This document shows, in pieces, positions 1 through 8,844 of a stretch of 35,961 nucleotides of DNA. Numbering within the stretch: position 1 is the stretch's first letter; each line of letters opens with the position of its first letter. The notes beneath the pieces were generated by a model. That model had not been told where the DNA came from and did no database searches. It was given only the letters and a program-made list of their open reading frames with translations. The stretch is taken from assembly GCA_016869025.1 (NCBI GenBank), contig VGFA01000026.1:1-35961 (forward strand). Direction: 5' to 3'. Made by a program: the position numbers and the translations under genes. Source of the stretch: Armatimonadota bacterium (GTDB lineage: Bacteria; Sysuimicrobiota; Sysuimicrobiia; Sysuimicrobiales; Humicultoraceae).

Positions 1-120
1 GCGGGCAACCACGTCTTCTAGGACTATCTGGCCAACTGCCGGCAGAGTGGGCGGCCAACCGACCAGTAGGGCTGCCAGGACCAAAATCACCGCCTTGCGT
101 GCACGCGCCAGGATCCCCAT
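1..120 (-). CDS. Exported protein, N-terminal 40 residues only
   Basis: This open frame runs off the left edge of the window. The first 30 residues form a classic signal peptide: a basic start (MGILARARK), a hydrophobic core (AVILVLAALLVG), and a likely signal peptidase I site after PAVG. The mature part would begin QIVLEDVVAR. The ATG lies 3 bases after the def stop codon, and an AGGGGG ribosome-binding site sits inside the end of def, so the two genes are co-transcribed. The mature start resembles the first strand of a POTRA domain of BamA/TamA-type proteins, but ten residues are too few to claim that. What is supported is an exported or membrane-anchored protein. Confidence 0.6.
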   Translation of the reverse strand, partial: MGILARARKAVILVLAALLVGWPPTLPAVGQIVLEDVVAR

Positions 121-123
121 GAC

Positions 124-663
124 TTAGCCCCCTATGGAGTAGTCTACCTGCGCGCGAAACAGGTCCGGGGCGGCCTCGAACGCCGCACGGCCGATGATCG
201 AGTCGCGATCTATGGCCAGGTCAATGGCGAGTGTGCCGTTCAGGTGGTCAATCTCGTGCTGCAGCAGTTCTGAGGTGGGCTGGTCCAGCCGGAACCATTC
301 GCGTTCCTGCCCCTGCTCGTCGGTGTAGCGGACCGAGATGGACAGATGACGCCGCACCCGAACCAGGAGGTAGGGGAAGCACATGCAGTCGTCCCACATG
401 GTGAAGGCCTCCTCGCTGTGCCAGGTGATCTCGGGGTTGACGATGACGAACGGTCCTTGACCCAGGTTCAGGGCAACGAGGCGCAGGGCAATGCCGATCT
501 GCGGGGCCGCTATCCCCCGCCCGAACCCGTGGCGCGCGCGGAAGGCCTCAAGCGTCTCCACCAGGCGCCGGGCGTCCGTTGCGAACGATGGGTCGGAGAG
601 ATCGCGAACGCGGGTGGAAACGGCCCTCAGCCGGGGATCGCCCAGCGGCAGCACATCCGCCAT
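124..663 (-). CDS. def: Peptide deformylase
   Basis: This enzyme removes the formyl group from the N-terminal methionine of new proteins, in the cytoplasm. Its 179 residues fit the family. All three signature motifs are present: GRGIAAPQIG (motif 1), DDCMCFP (motif 2, usually EGCLS, with the metal-binding Cys kept) and QHEIDH (motif 3, with two metal-binding His and the catalytic Glu). Motif 2 is the divergent DDCM-FP type, with a second Cys where Ser is usual. The ATG has a GGAGGA ribosome-binding site 6 bases upstream. The gene is divergent from lgt and leads into the exported protein at the left edge. Function is confident; substrate range of this divergent subtype is not known from sequence. 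Confidence 0.9.
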   Translation of the reverse strand: MADVLPLGDPRLRAVSTRVRDLSDPSFATDARRLVETLEAFRARHGFGRGIAAPQIGIALRLVALNLGQGPFVIVNPEITWHSEEAFTMWDDCMCFPYLLVRVRRHLSISVRYTDEQGQEREWFRLDQPTSELLQHEIDHLNGTLAIDLAIDRDSIIGRAAFEAAPDLFRAQVDYSIGG

Positions 664-707
664 CCCATTCCTCCGCGCCTCGAAGGTTCCTCCTCGGGCT
701 GCCGAAA

Positions 708-777
708 CCCTGCGGGCTGCCCGCAGGGATGCGAAGCCCAGCGGGCACCGCGGCCAAGGGCTGCGCCTTGAGCCCTT
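708..777. repeat. Two inverted repeats between def and lgt
   Basis: The 143-bp divergent intergenic region holds a perfect 9-bp stem with a 3-base loop (CCCTGCGGG at 708-716, CCCGCAGGG at 720-728) and a 7-bp stem with an 8-base loop (AAGGGCT at 756-762, AGCCCTT at 771-777). Neither is followed by a T-run on either strand, so an intrinsic terminator is unlikely. The second stem overlaps the -35 box proposed for lgt, so an operator or an RNA structure in a longer transcript is possible. Confidence 0.5.
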
Positions 778-796
778 CCGGGCTCGGTGCTACACT
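768..796 (+). promoter_or_regulatory. Predicted promoter of lgt (near-leaderless)
   Basis: A -35 box TTGAGC (768-773) and a -10 box TACACT (791-796) each match 4 of 6 consensus bases with an ideal 17-bp spacer. Transcription should start near 803, only about 4 bases before the lgt ATG. No ribosome-binding site precedes that ATG, which fits a leaderless mRNA. Confidence 0.5.
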
Positions 797-806
797 GACT
801 CCGCCC

Positions 807-1550
807 ATGGATCCGGTGCTGATTCAGATTGGCCCCCTGGCGATCCGGTGGTACGGCGTGATGCTGGCCGCCACGATCGCCCTCGGTATGATCGTTGCCT
901 ATCGTGTCGGACCGCGGTTCGGGGTCGCCACCTCGATCCTGGACAATACGGTCGTGACCTTTGTCGTCGTGGCCCTGGCCGGCGCACGCCTGGGGTACGT
1001 GCTCTCCCATCCGGCGGGATTCCGCAACATCGTGGAGGTCATCCGGCTGGACCACGGAGGGCTCACCTCGCACGGCGCGATCGCCGCGGGCCTGCTCTAT
1101 CTCGCCTGGGCCGCGCGCCGACACGGCGTCTCTATCTGGTCTCTGGCGGACACGTTCGGCTGGGCGATTCCGATCGGAAACATCCTGGTGCGGTTCGGTA
1201 ACTTCGCCAACGGCGAGCTCTACGGCGATCCCACGACACTTCCCTGGGGCGTGCGGTTCCCAACGGCACCAGACCTGCCGCGGCATCCCCTGCAGATATA
1301 CGAGATGATCTTCGCCGCGATCATCCTGCTGGCCGCCCGCAAGATCGCGCCGAAACGGCGGTTCGAGGGGCAGGTGTTCTGGACGATCGTGGTGGCCACT
1401 TCGATCGGCCGGCTCTTTCTGGATGCGTTGCGCAGCGACGTGCGGGCGGTGGGCTGGCTGACCATGGGGCAGATCCCGGCCACCCTGCTGATCGCCTGGG
1501 GTGCGTGGGTGTTGTTCCGGGGCGGCGCTAGGGCGAGCCGATCCGCCTAG
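807..1550 (+). CDS. lgt: Prolipoprotein diacylglyceryl transferase
   Basis: Lgt transfers diacylglycerol from phosphatidylglycerol to the lipobox Cys of prolipoproteins, the first step of lipoprotein maturation, in the inner membrane. The 247 residues include several hydrophobic segments, the Lgt signature RFGNFANGELYG, the catalytic-loop motif HGGLTSHGA, and the typical ending EGQVFW...GRLFLDALRSD. I chose the ATG at 807 because MDPVLIQIGPLAIRWYG matches the usual Lgt start. The open frame extends further upstream, but only through divergent intergenic sequence. No ribosome-binding site is visible, and a promoter ends 10 bases upstream. The stop codon shares a CTAG with the convergent nuoN stop. 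Confidence 0.93.
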   Translation: MDPVLIQIGPLAIRWYGVMLAATIALGMIVAYRVGPRFGVATSILDNTVVTFVVVALAGARLGYVLSHPAGFRNIVEVIRLDHGGLTSHGAIAAGLLYLAWAARRHGVSIWSLADTFGWAIPIGNILVRFGNFANGELYGDPTTLPWGVRFPTAPDLPRHPLQIYEMIFAAIILLAARKIAPKRRFEGQVFWTIVVATSIGRLFLDALRSDVRAVGWLTMGQIPATLLIAWGAWVLFRGGARASRSA

Positions 1551-3055
1551 AGCCTGGAGAGCAGCGCGCCCACCTGCTGCGCAAACGAGGTGACCGCTCC
1601 CGGCAGAACGCCCGCATGGACAACGGCGGCGGCGGCAATGAGCAGCGCGAGGTTCAACAGAGGGCTGGCGTGCAGGCGCACCCCACCGGACGGGTCGGCC
1701 GCGCCTGCGCTCCCGGCCCCGGCATCGCCCCCAGCGCCCGCAGACGCGGGCTCCCCCGCGTACATCACGTAGGCCACGCGCATGTAGTAGTACACCGAGA
1801 TCACGCTGGTCAGCACCCCGATCAGCGCCAGCGCCAGGCCGGCCACACTGCCGGTCTCAACCGCCGCGGCGAAGATGCCCAGCTTGGCCACGAAGCCGCC
1901 TGTCGGTGGAAGCCCTGCCAGCGAGACCAGAAACAGCGCCGCGGCCGCGGCCAGCAGCGGCGCGCGGCGCGCCAGTCCCGCGTAGTCCTCGATCCGGTCG
2001 GCCTCTCCACCGCCGCGCTCCAGCGCGACGGCCACCGCAAAGGCGCCCGTGCCCATGGCCGCGTAGATCGCCAGGTAGGTCATCACTGCCGATGCCGCCG
2101 CCGGCGTCGCGGTTGCCACGCCGACCAGCAGGTAACCGGCGTGGGCGATGCTCGAGTACGCCAGCATCCGCTTGTAGCTGGACTGCGCCAGCGCGGCCAG
2201 ATTGCCGACGATCATGGTCAGTGCGGCGAGGGCTCCGAGCACCAGGGTCCACTGGTCGGCCAGCGCGGCCAGCGCCAGCGGAAACACGCGCAGCAGCGCC
2301 ACGAAGGCGCCGATCTTGGCGATGACCGACATAAACGCTACAGCGGGAAGCGGCGCGCCCTCGTAGACATCGGGCGCCCAGGTGTGGAACGGCACCAGCG
2401 CGGCCTTGAACCCCAGGCCTATGGACAGCAGCCCCACGCCCGCCGCTGCGGAGATGCCCGCGGGCTGCTGCGCAAACGCGACCCCAAGGTCAGGGAGACG
2501 GGTCGTGCCTGTCTCGCCGTAGAGCAGCGCGATTCCGTACAGGAAGAACGCGCTGGCAAACGCGCCGAGCAGGAAGTACTTCATGCCGGCTTCGTGGGAC
2601 CGGGTGTTGCCGCGCGCCCATGCCGCCAGCACGTAGAGCGGGATGGAGAGCGTCTCCAACGCCAGGAACAGCATCAGTAGATCGCGGCTGGCCGCCATCA
2701 GCATCGCACCGGCGCCTGCGGTCAGCACCAGCACGTAGTACTCCCCGCGGTCCAGGTTGTACCGCCGGAGGTACTCAGGGGCGACGAGCACTCCCAGCCC
2801 GGTCGCCGCCAGCGCCACGACCTGGCCGACGCGCGTGAGGGCATCGCGCACGTACATCCCGGCAAACGAGACCCCATCTGCTGCCCCGGCCGCGACCCAG
2901 GCCGCCCAGAGCACACCTGCCAGGCTTGCCGCCACCAGGTACCCTCGGCGCTCAGGCGCCAGCCACAGATCCGCCATCAGCACCAGGAGCGCCGCGCCCA
3001 GCACGATCATCTCAGGCAGGATGAGGGTCAGGTCCACAACCGGGGGAGCAATCAT
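1547..3055 (-). CDS. nuoN: NADH-quinone oxidoreductase subunit N
   Basis: This is an antiporter-like proton-channel subunit of the membrane arm of complex I. The 502-residue protein is almost entirely transmembrane helices. It has the conserved Glu in FLALETLSIPLYVLAAW, the Lys-containing motif GLGFKAALVPFHTWAPDVYEG and SYKRMLAYSSIAHAGYL, all hallmarks of NuoN. The ATG at 3055 overlaps the nuoM stop by 4 bp (ATGA). It is the last gene of the nuo operon. The C-terminus carries an Ala/Gly-rich insertion (about residues 435-455), probably a flexible loop. It ends face to face with lgt on a shared CTAG, with no room for a terminator between them. Confidence 0.95.
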   Translation of the reverse strand: MIAPPVVDLTLILPEMIVLGAALLVLMADLWLAPERRGYLVAASLAGVLWAAWVAAGAADGVSFAGMYVRDALTRVGQVVALAATGLGVLVAPEYLRRYNLDRGEYYVLVLTAGAGAMLMAASRDLLMLFLALETLSIPLYVLAAWARGNTRSHEAGMKYFLLGAFASAFFLYGIALLYGETGTTRLPDLGVAFAQQPAGISAAAGVGLLSIGLGFKAALVPFHTWAPDVYEGAPLPAVAFMSVIAKIGAFVALLRVFPLALAALADQWTLVLGALAALTMIVGNLAALAQSSYKRMLAYSSIAHAGYLLVGVATATPAAASAVMTYLAIYAAMGTGAFAVAVALERGGGEADRIEDYAGLARRAPLLAAAAALFLVSLAGLPPTGGFVAKLGIFAAAVETGSVAGLALALIGVLTSVISVYYYMRVAYVMYAGEPASAGAGGDAGAGSAGAADPSGGVRLHASPLLNLALLIAAAAVVHAGVLPGAVTSFAQQVGALLSRL

Positions 3056-4599
3056 CGCTGCACCCTCACGACCGCGCCGTCCACGGCCGCGTCCCTCACG
3101 ACCGCCCGCGCCGGAAGCGTGGTCGCCGCCGTACGGTTGAGCCGCTCTAGCGCCGCCTGAACCGCGGCCTCCGACCGGTCCAGCAGCGGCCTGGGGTAGA
3201 CGCCGATGGCGAAGATGAGGGCAATCAGCGGCACAAACACCAGCACCTCCCGCCGGGTGAGTTCTGCGAGCCGCTCCGGATGCTTCGCCGCCAGCGGCCC
3301 GTGCATCACCTGCTGGTAGGCCCACAGCAGGTAGACCGCGGACAGGATCACCCCACCGACTGCCAGCGCGGCCCACCAGGTCGAGGTCCGGAAGGCGCCG
3401 AGCAGTATCAGGAACTCGCCCACGAACCCGTTGGTCCCGGGCAGCGCCGCCGAGGAGAGCAGCACGATGGTGAAGATGGCGGCAAACCTGGGCATGCGCG
3501 CGGCCACGCCGCCGTAGTCGGCGATCTCGCGCGAGTGCGTACGCTCGTAGAGAACACCGACAATGAGGAACAGCGCGCCGGTGCTGACGCCGTGGTTGAC
3601 CATCTGGATGAGCGCGCCCTGGAACCCCTGCTCGTTCATCGCTGCGATGCCCAGCATCACGAAGCCCAGGTGGCTGACGCTGCTGAACGCGATCAACCGC
3701 TTCAGGTCGGTCTGCGCCCACGAGACCGCGGCGCCGTAGAGGATCCCCACTATCGCCAGGGCGGCCAGCAGCGGCGCGGACGCCACCAGGGCATCGGGGA
3801 ACAGCATCGGCCCGAACCGCACGAACCCGTAGGTCCCCATCTTCAATAGAATCGCGGCCAGGATCACGCTGCCCGCGGTCGGTGCCTCGGTGTGCGCGTC
3901 CGGAAGCCAGGTGTGCAGCGGCCAGATCGGCACCTTCACGGCGAAGGCCAGGGCGAAAGCGGCAAACAGCCATGTCTGCGTTCGGACGGGCAGGACCATC
4001 GTGGCCAGACGCTCGATGTCGAAAGTTCGCTCCCACAAGAGCACGGCTCCCAGCACGTGCGTCGCGATGATCGCGATCAGCATCAACACGCTGGCCGCCA
4101 TCGTGTACAGGAAGAACTTGATCGCGGCGTAGCGGCGGGCCGGCCCGCCCCAGAGCGCAATGAGGAACGCCATGGGGATGAGGACCGCTTCCCAGAAGAC
4201 GTAGAAGAGGATGAGGTCGAGACTCAGGAAAGTGCCGAGCACCGCGGTCTCCAGGCCCAGGATCGCCACCGTGAACGCTTTGACACGATCGGAAATCGCC
4301 GCCCACGAGCTGAGCAGCGCGATCGGGAAGATCACGGCGGTCAGGCCCACCAGCAGCAGCGAGATCCCGTCCACGCCCACGCGGTAGCTGATGCCGTACG
4401 CCGGCACCCATGCCGCCTGCTCCACCATCTGCATCGCGCCGGAGGACGCGTCGAACGCCTGGAACACCCTCGCCGCGGCAAGCAGCACCAGCAGACTCAC
4501 GGCCAGCCCGGCCCAGCGCACGACGCCCTCACGCCCGCGCGGCAGCAGCGCGATTGCCAGCGCGCCGGCCAGCGGAAGGAAGATCAGCGTCGTCAGCAT
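3052..4599 (-). CDS. nuoM: NADH-quinone oxidoreductase subunit M
   Basis: Second antiporter-like subunit of complex I, in the membrane arm. The 515 residues give about 14 hydrophobic segments. Diagnostic stretches are FYVFWEAVLIPMAFLI, with the proton-pathway Glu, and VPIWPLHTWLPDAHTEAPT and LKRLIAFSSVSHLGFVMLG, which are typical NuoM/ND4 motifs. The start lies 41 bases after the nuoL stop, and GGGG precedes the ATG by about 7 bases. The hydrophilic C-terminal tail of about 40 residues is longer than in many homologues and overlaps nuoN only by the stop codon. Confidence 0.95.
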   Translation of the reverse strand: MLTTLIFLPLAGALAIALLPRGREGVVRWAGLAVSLLVLLAAARVFQAFDASSGAMQMVEQAAWVPAYGISYRVGVDGISLLLVGLTAVIFPIALLSSWAAISDRVKAFTVAILGLETAVLGTFLSLDLILFYVFWEAVLIPMAFLIALWGGPARRYAAIKFFLYTMAASVLMLIAIIATHVLGAVLLWERTFDIERLATMVLPVRTQTWLFAAFALAFAVKVPIWPLHTWLPDAHTEAPTAGSVILAAILLKMGTYGFVRFGPMLFPDALVASAPLLAALAIVGILYGAAVSWAQTDLKRLIAFSSVSHLGFVMLGIAAMNEQGFQGALIQMVNHGVSTGALFLIVGVLYERTHSREIADYGGVAARMPRFAAIFTIVLLSSAALPGTNGFVGEFLILLGAFRTSTWWAALAVGGVILSAVYLLWAYQQVMHGPLAAKHPERLAELTRREVLVFVPLIALIFAIGVYPRPLLDRSEAAVQAALERLNRTAATTLPARAVVRDAAVDGAVVRVQR

Positions 4600-4640
4600 C
4601 GCGCTACCCCGGATTCCCGCAACGCCCGCACCTCATCCCG

Positions 4641-6551
4641 TTACCTCAGGACCCAGTACCCTACGATCAACACCGCGCCAATCAGCACGCCGAGCGCGTA
4701 CTGCCGGGCGTAGCCGGTCTGCAGACGGCGGGAAGCGCCACCCAGCGCCCCGAACAGACGGCCCACCCCGTTCACCGCCGCGTCAATCACTCCCAGGTCC
4801 ACGGGCCCGGCCATCCAGCGGCCCGTCGCGTGGCCGGGGGTGACAATGCTCCGATCGTAGAGCGCGTCAACGTACCAGCGCTGCTCCAGCAGCGTACCCA
4901 TCGCCCCCAGGTGGGGATCGCGCCGGTTCCTGTGGACGATCCAGCCAGTCAGCACGCCCGCGAACGCCACCGCAACCGAGATGCCCATCAAGATTGCTGC
5001 CGGGGGGTGCGGTGCCGCTGCGCCCTCTACCTCCACGGCGCCGAGCAGGGGTGCCAGGAAGCGCAGCAGCGGCTCGCCGGCGGCATGCGCGCCCAGCGCC
5101 CCTCCGGCCACCGACAGGACCGCCAGGAGCGCCATCGGCCACAGCATCACCGGCGGGGATTCGTGCGGATGCGCGCCCGCCTCCGCGGGCGCGCCAAAGA
5201 AGGTGAGCGCCACCGCCCGCGTGATATAGACCGCGGTCACGAACGCGGTCAACAGGCCCAACGCGTAGGGGATGTAGTTGCCGCTGGCCATGCCCAGCGC
5301 GAAGGCATGCTCCAGGATCAGGTCCTTGCTGAAGAAGCCGGCAAACGGCGGAATCCCGGCCAGCGCCAGTCCACCGACGATGAAGCCTGCGGCGGTCCAC
5401 CGTATGGTCCGGGCCAATCCGCCCAGACGCCGTACGTCAATCACGTCGTGCATCGCGTGCATCACGCTGCCGGCGGAGAGAAACAGCAGCGCCTTGAAGA
5501 ACGCGTGCGTCACCAGGTGAAAGATCCCGATCGCCGGTGCGATCGCGCCCATCGCCAGGAACATGTAGCCGAGCTGGCTGATCGTGGAGTAGGCCAGCAC
5601 CCGCTTGAGATCGTGCTGCCGCAGCGCCACCGTAGCGGCGTAGAAGGCGGTGAGGGCGCCGATGATCGCGATCACCGCCAGGACTGTCGGCGACGACAGG
5701 AACAACGTGTCCAGGCGGGCGACGAGGAAGACGCCCGCGGTCACCATGGTGGCGGCGTGGATCAGGGCCGAGACAGGGGTCGGCCCTTCCATGGCATCGG
5801 GCAGCCAGACGTGCAGCGGGAGCTGCGCCGACTTGCCGGTGGCCCCTGCGAACAGCAGCAGCGCGGCTGCCAGACGCAGGCCGTCTGGCAACTCGCCCAC
5901 GCGGTTGCGGATCTCCGGGATGTCCAGCGTGCCCAGCGTAGTGAAGAGCAGGAACAGCCCCAACAGGAACGCGGCGTCGCCGATCCGGTTGACCACGAAC
6001 GCTTTGCGGCCGGCGGCAGCCGCGGCCGGGCGCGCGAACCAGAACCCGATCAACAGATACGAGCACACGCCGACCAGCTCCCAGCCCACGAACAGCACAA
6101 GCAGGTTGCCGGCCAGCACCAGGAGGAGCATGGCAAAGATGAACAGGTTCAGGTAGGCGAAGTAACGCGAGACGTCGGGGTCGTGCGCCATGTAGCCGAT
6201 CGAGTAGACATGAATGAGGAACCCGACGCCGGAAACAACAAGCGCCATCGTCAGCGACAGGGCATCCACCTGAAGACTGGCCTGCACCCAAAGGTCGCCC
6301 GCTCCCAGCCAGGTGAACAGCGGCACAACCACCGAGAGCGCCGCCTGCGATGCTCCCTCTGCCGCGAACGCTGCCTTTGCCGCCGCGGCCTGCGTGTAGG
6401 CCGCCAGCGCAAGCGCTGCGGTGGCGAAGCTCGCGCCGACCGTCGCGCACGCCACCAGTCCCGAGACAGTGCGTGACAGCCGGCGGCCGGCCAGCCCGTT
6501 GACGAGCCAGCCCAGCAGCGGCCACACCAGGATCAGGGGCACAAAACCCAT
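4641..6551 (-). CDS. nuoL: NADH-quinone oxidoreductase subunit L
   Basis: Largest antiporter-like subunit of complex I. In known structures its C-terminal lateral helix spans the membrane arm. The 636 residues contain the ND5 signatures LFVGWELVGVCSYLLIGFW, GKSAQLPLHVWLPDAMEGP and LKRVLAYSTISQLGYMFLA, and the His-rich HLVTHAFFKALLFLSAGS. The last third, after about residue 470, is more variable and ends in a hydrophobic segment, as expected for the lateral helix and final anchor. The gene starts 3 bases after nuoK. Confidence 0.96.
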   Translation of the reverse strand: MGFVPLILVWPLLGWLVNGLAGRRLSRTVSGLVACATVGASFATAALALAAYTQAAAAKAAFAAEGASQAALSVVVPLFTWLGAGDLWVQASLQVDALSLTMALVVSGVGFLIHVYSIGYMAHDPDVSRYFAYLNLFIFAMLLLVLAGNLLVLFVGWELVGVCSYLLIGFWFARPAAAAAGRKAFVVNRIGDAAFLLGLFLLFTTLGTLDIPEIRNRVGELPDGLRLAAALLLFAGATGKSAQLPLHVWLPDAMEGPTPVSALIHAATMVTAGVFLVARLDTLFLSSPTVLAVIAIIGALTAFYAATVALRQHDLKRVLAYSTISQLGYMFLAMGAIAPAIGIFHLVTHAFFKALLFLSAGSVMHAMHDVIDVRRLGGLARTIRWTAAGFIVGGLALAGIPPFAGFFSKDLILEHAFALGMASGNYIPYALGLLTAFVTAVYITRAVALTFFGAPAEAGAHPHESPPVMLWPMALLAVLSVAGGALGAHAAGEPLLRFLAPLLGAVEVEGAAAPHPPAAILMGISVAVAFAGVLTGWIVHRNRRDPHLGAMGTLLEQRWYVDALYDRSIVTPGHATGRWMAGPVDLGVIDAAVNGVGRLFGALGGASRRLQTGYARQYALGVLIGAVLIVGYWVLR

Positions 6552-6554
6552 CGC

Positions 6555-6857
6555 CTAACCCCGCAGCAGATCCACGTCGTCAATGTCCACGGTGGACCGC
6601 GACCGGAAGATCTCCACGATCAGCGCCAGTCCCACTACGACCTCCACCGCCGCGACCACCAGCACGAAGAACACGATCACCTGCCCGTCAATACCAAGGT
6701 GCTGCCTGGCAAACGCGATGAAGGCCAGGTTGACCGAGTTCAGCATCAGCTCGATGGACATGAACACGATCAGGGCGTTGCGGCGGACCAGCACGCCCAC
6801 GACGCCCATGGTGAAGAGCACGGCGCTGAGCACCAGGTATGCCGAGGCCGGTACCAC
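6555..6857 (-). CDS. nuoK: NADH-quinone oxidoreductase subunit K
   Basis: Small membrane subunit of complex I with three transmembrane helices in 100 residues. Two conserved membrane Glu residues needed for proton transfer are in [13 protein letters not shown] (helix 2) and [13 protein letters not shown] (helix 3). The start codon is GTG, giving the usual beginning [11 protein letters not shown]. Only 3 bases separate it from the nuoJ stop and 3 from nuoL, so it is translated within the operon. Confidence 0.95.
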   Translation of the reverse strand: MVPASAYLVLSAVLFTMGVVGVLVRRNALIVFMSIELMLNSVNLAFIAFARQHLGIDGQVIVFFVLVVAAVEVVVGLALIVEIFRSRSTVDIDDVDLLRG

Positions 6858-6860
6858 GGG

Positions 6861-7373
6861 CTACCGCCCTCCTCTTCCGGCGGGCGGCCCTCGCTTGACC
6901 ACGACCACCGCGGCGATTATGCCCACCATCAGGATCACCGACGCCAGCTCGAACGGCAGCAGGTAGGTCACAAACAGCACCTCGCCCACCTGCTGGGCGG
7001 TGCCGAACCCCTCGGGCGCAGGCGCCAGCGGCCTGGCCGCTGCCACGCTGCCGGCAAGCAGGGCCGCCAGGAACAACGCAGCGAAGACCGCCGCCGCGCC
7101 GCGCTGGCGCGGCAGCTTCTCGACCGGGCCCTCGCCCCACCGGGCGTGCAGCAACATGATCACGAAGAGGAACAGCACAACGATCGCGCCGGCGTAGATG
7201 ATCACCTGGAGCACGGCGATGAACTGCGCGGCCAGCAGCAGGTACGTGACCGCCAGCGATGCCAGGACCACCAGAAGCGCGATCGCGCTGTGTACGGGCT
7301 TGCGTGAGGCTATCACGCCCACCCCTCCGGCTACGGCCATCGCTGCTGCGGGGACGAAGATGACCCAATCCAT
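6861..7373 (-). CDS. nuoJ: NADH-quinone oxidoreductase subunit J
   Basis: Membrane subunit of complex I with five predicted helices in 170 residues. The conserved segment AAQFIAVLQVIIYAGAIVVLFLF is the ND6/NuoJ signature, whose pi-bulge helix rearranges during turnover in known structures. The segment after it (about residues 75-95) is a short cytoplasmic loop. A hydrophilic, Arg/Gly-rich tail ends the protein. It lies 7 bases after nuoI. Confidence 0.95.
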   Translation of the reverse strand: MDWVIFVPAAAMAVAGGVGVIASRKPVHSAIALLVVLASLAVTYLLLAAQFIAVLQVIIYAGAIVVLFLFVIMLLHARWGEGPVEKLPRQRGAAAVFAALFLAALLAGSVAAARPLAPAPEGFGTAQQVGEVLFVTYLLPFELASVILMVGIIAAVVVVKRGPPAGRGGR

Positions 7374-7380
7374 CTGCCCG

Positions 7381-7854
7381 CTACACCTCCCGCCCCGGAT
7401 CGCGGCCCGAGGCCCCGGGATAGGGCTCGGTCAACATCGGCTTCGTGTAGACCAGCGAGGCGCGCGAGTAGCCGGCCAGCTCGTAGTCCTGCCCCAGCAC
7501 GATGGAGCCGGTGGGACACGCCTCTTCGCAGAAGCCGCAGAAGATGCATCGCAGCATGTTGATCTGGAACTGCTCGGCGTGTCGCTCGCCCTTGCTGATC
7601 TGGCGTTCGGGCGTGTTCTCCGCGGCCTTCACGTAGATCGCCTGAGACGGGCAGACTATCTCGCAGAGCTCGCATCCCACGCAGCGCTCAACGCCGTCGG
7701 CATATCGCGTCAGCCAGTGCCGCCCCTTGAACCGCTGCGCGACCTTGGTCTTGACCTCCGGATAGAGCACGGTCACGGGAGGCCGGAACAGGTACCGGCC
7801 GGTAATCAGGAAACCCCGCAGGAGCGCTATGGACTGCTTGAACAGGCCCGGCAC
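7381..7854 (-). CDS. nuoI: NADH-quinone oxidoreductase subunit I
   Basis: Peripheral-arm subunit that carries two [4Fe-4S] clusters (N6a, N6b) on the electron path to quinone. The 157 residues hold two complete ferredoxin motifs, CVGCELCEIVCP and CIFCGFCEEACP, each followed by Pro. The N-terminal amphipathic helix (FKQSIALLRGFLITGRYLF) is the usual membrane contact. The start is GTG, 3 bases after the nuoH stop. The C-terminal tail after the second cluster carries the typical YSRASLVYTKPML segment. Confidence 0.95.
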   Translation of the reverse strand: MPGLFKQSIALLRGFLITGRYLFRPPVTVLYPEVKTKVAQRFKGRHWLTRYADGVERCVGCELCEIVCPSQAIYVKAAENTPERQISKGERHAEQFQINMLRCIFCGFCEEACPTGSIVLGQDYELAGYSRASLVYTKPMLTEPYPGASGRDPGREV

Positions 7855-7857
7855 CGG

Positions 7858-8844
7858 CTACCCTCCTACCAGGGCCACAATCACGGCCGTGGCGACGACG
7901 TTCAGCAGACCGATCGGGATCAGCACCTTCCAGCCGAAGGCCATCAACTGATCGTGCCGCACCCGCGGCAGCGTTGCCCGAATCCAGATGAACAGGCACG
8001 CGAAGGCAAAGGTCTTGATCCCTACCCAGAGGGGACCGGGCAGCAGCGGCCCGTGCCACCCACCGAAGAACAGCGTGGTGACAAGCAGGCTCATCGTGAT
8101 GATGCCGACGTACTCGCCGACGTAGAACATCGCGAACTTGAAGCCGCCGTACTCAGTGTGGAACCCGGCGATCAGCTCCTGCTCTGCCTCCGGCAGGTCG
8201 AACGGCGCGCGGTTCGTCTCGGCGAGAGCGCCTATAAAGAACAGCAGGAACCCCACCGGCTGGAGGGCCACGTACCAGAGCCGCTGCTGCGCGTTCACGA
8301 TGTCCACCAGACTGAGCGACCCGGCTGTCAGGACCACGGAGACCACGGCCAGCCCGATGGCCAGCTCGTAGCTGATCAACTGGGCACTCGACCGGAGACA
8401 ACCCAGCAGCGCGTACTTGTTGTTGGACGACCAGCCGCCCAAGATGACGCCGTACACGCCGATGGACGAGGCGCCAAGCACAAGCAGTATGCCCACGTTG
8501 ACGTCGGCGATGTAGAGCGACACCGGGGTCCCAAGGATGCGAATCTCCGGCCCGATGGGGATCACGGCGTAGACGAACAGCGCGGCGACCATCGAGATGG
8601 CCGGCGCAAGCAGGTAGATGAAACGGTCGGCGGTCGCCGGCATGAAGCTTTCCTTGAATATCAGCTTGATCCCGTCGGCAAATGGCTGAAGCAGCCCGAA
8701 CGGGCCGGCCCGGTTAGGACCATAGCGCAGCTGGAAGCGGGCGAGCAGTCGCCTCTCCAGCAGGGTCGCGTACGCGAACCCGAGCAGCACCATGACCACG
8801 AGGGCTATGCTCTTGACCGCGGCGACCAGGACCACGGAGATCAC
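7858..8844 (-). CDS. nuoH: NADH-quinone oxidoreductase subunit H
   Basis: Membrane subunit that forms the quinone-binding chamber and joins the two arms of complex I. The 328 residues give about eight helices. Signature loops are QLRYGPNRAGPFGLLQPFADGIK and NRAPFDLPEAEQELIAGFHTEY, with the acidic residues lining the E-channel, and the Arg-rich RATLPRVRHDQLM near the end. The start is GTG and overlaps the nuoG stop (GTGA). Confidence 0.96.
   Translation of the reverse strand: MISVVLVAAVKSIALVVMVLLGFAYATLLERRLLARFQLRYGPNRAGPFGLLQPFADGIKLIFKESFMPATADRFIYLLAPAISMVAALFVYAVIPIGPEIRILGTPVSLYIADVNVGILLVLGASSIGVYGVILGGWSSNNKYALLGCLRSSAQLISYELAIGLAVVSVVLTAGSLSLVDIVNAQQRLWYVALQPVGFLLFFIGALAETNRAPFDLPEAEQELIAGFHTEYGGFKFAMFYVGEYVGIITMSLLVTTLFFGGWHGPLLPGPLWVGIKTFAFACLFIWIRATLPRVRHDQLMAFGWKVLIPIGLLNVVATAVIVALVGG

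Noticed and set aside
1616-6476. Long open frames on the plus strand opposite nuoL-nuoN
   Set aside because: They are Arg/Gln/His/Gly-rich shadows of GC-rich membrane-protein genes with no domain or ribosome-binding site.
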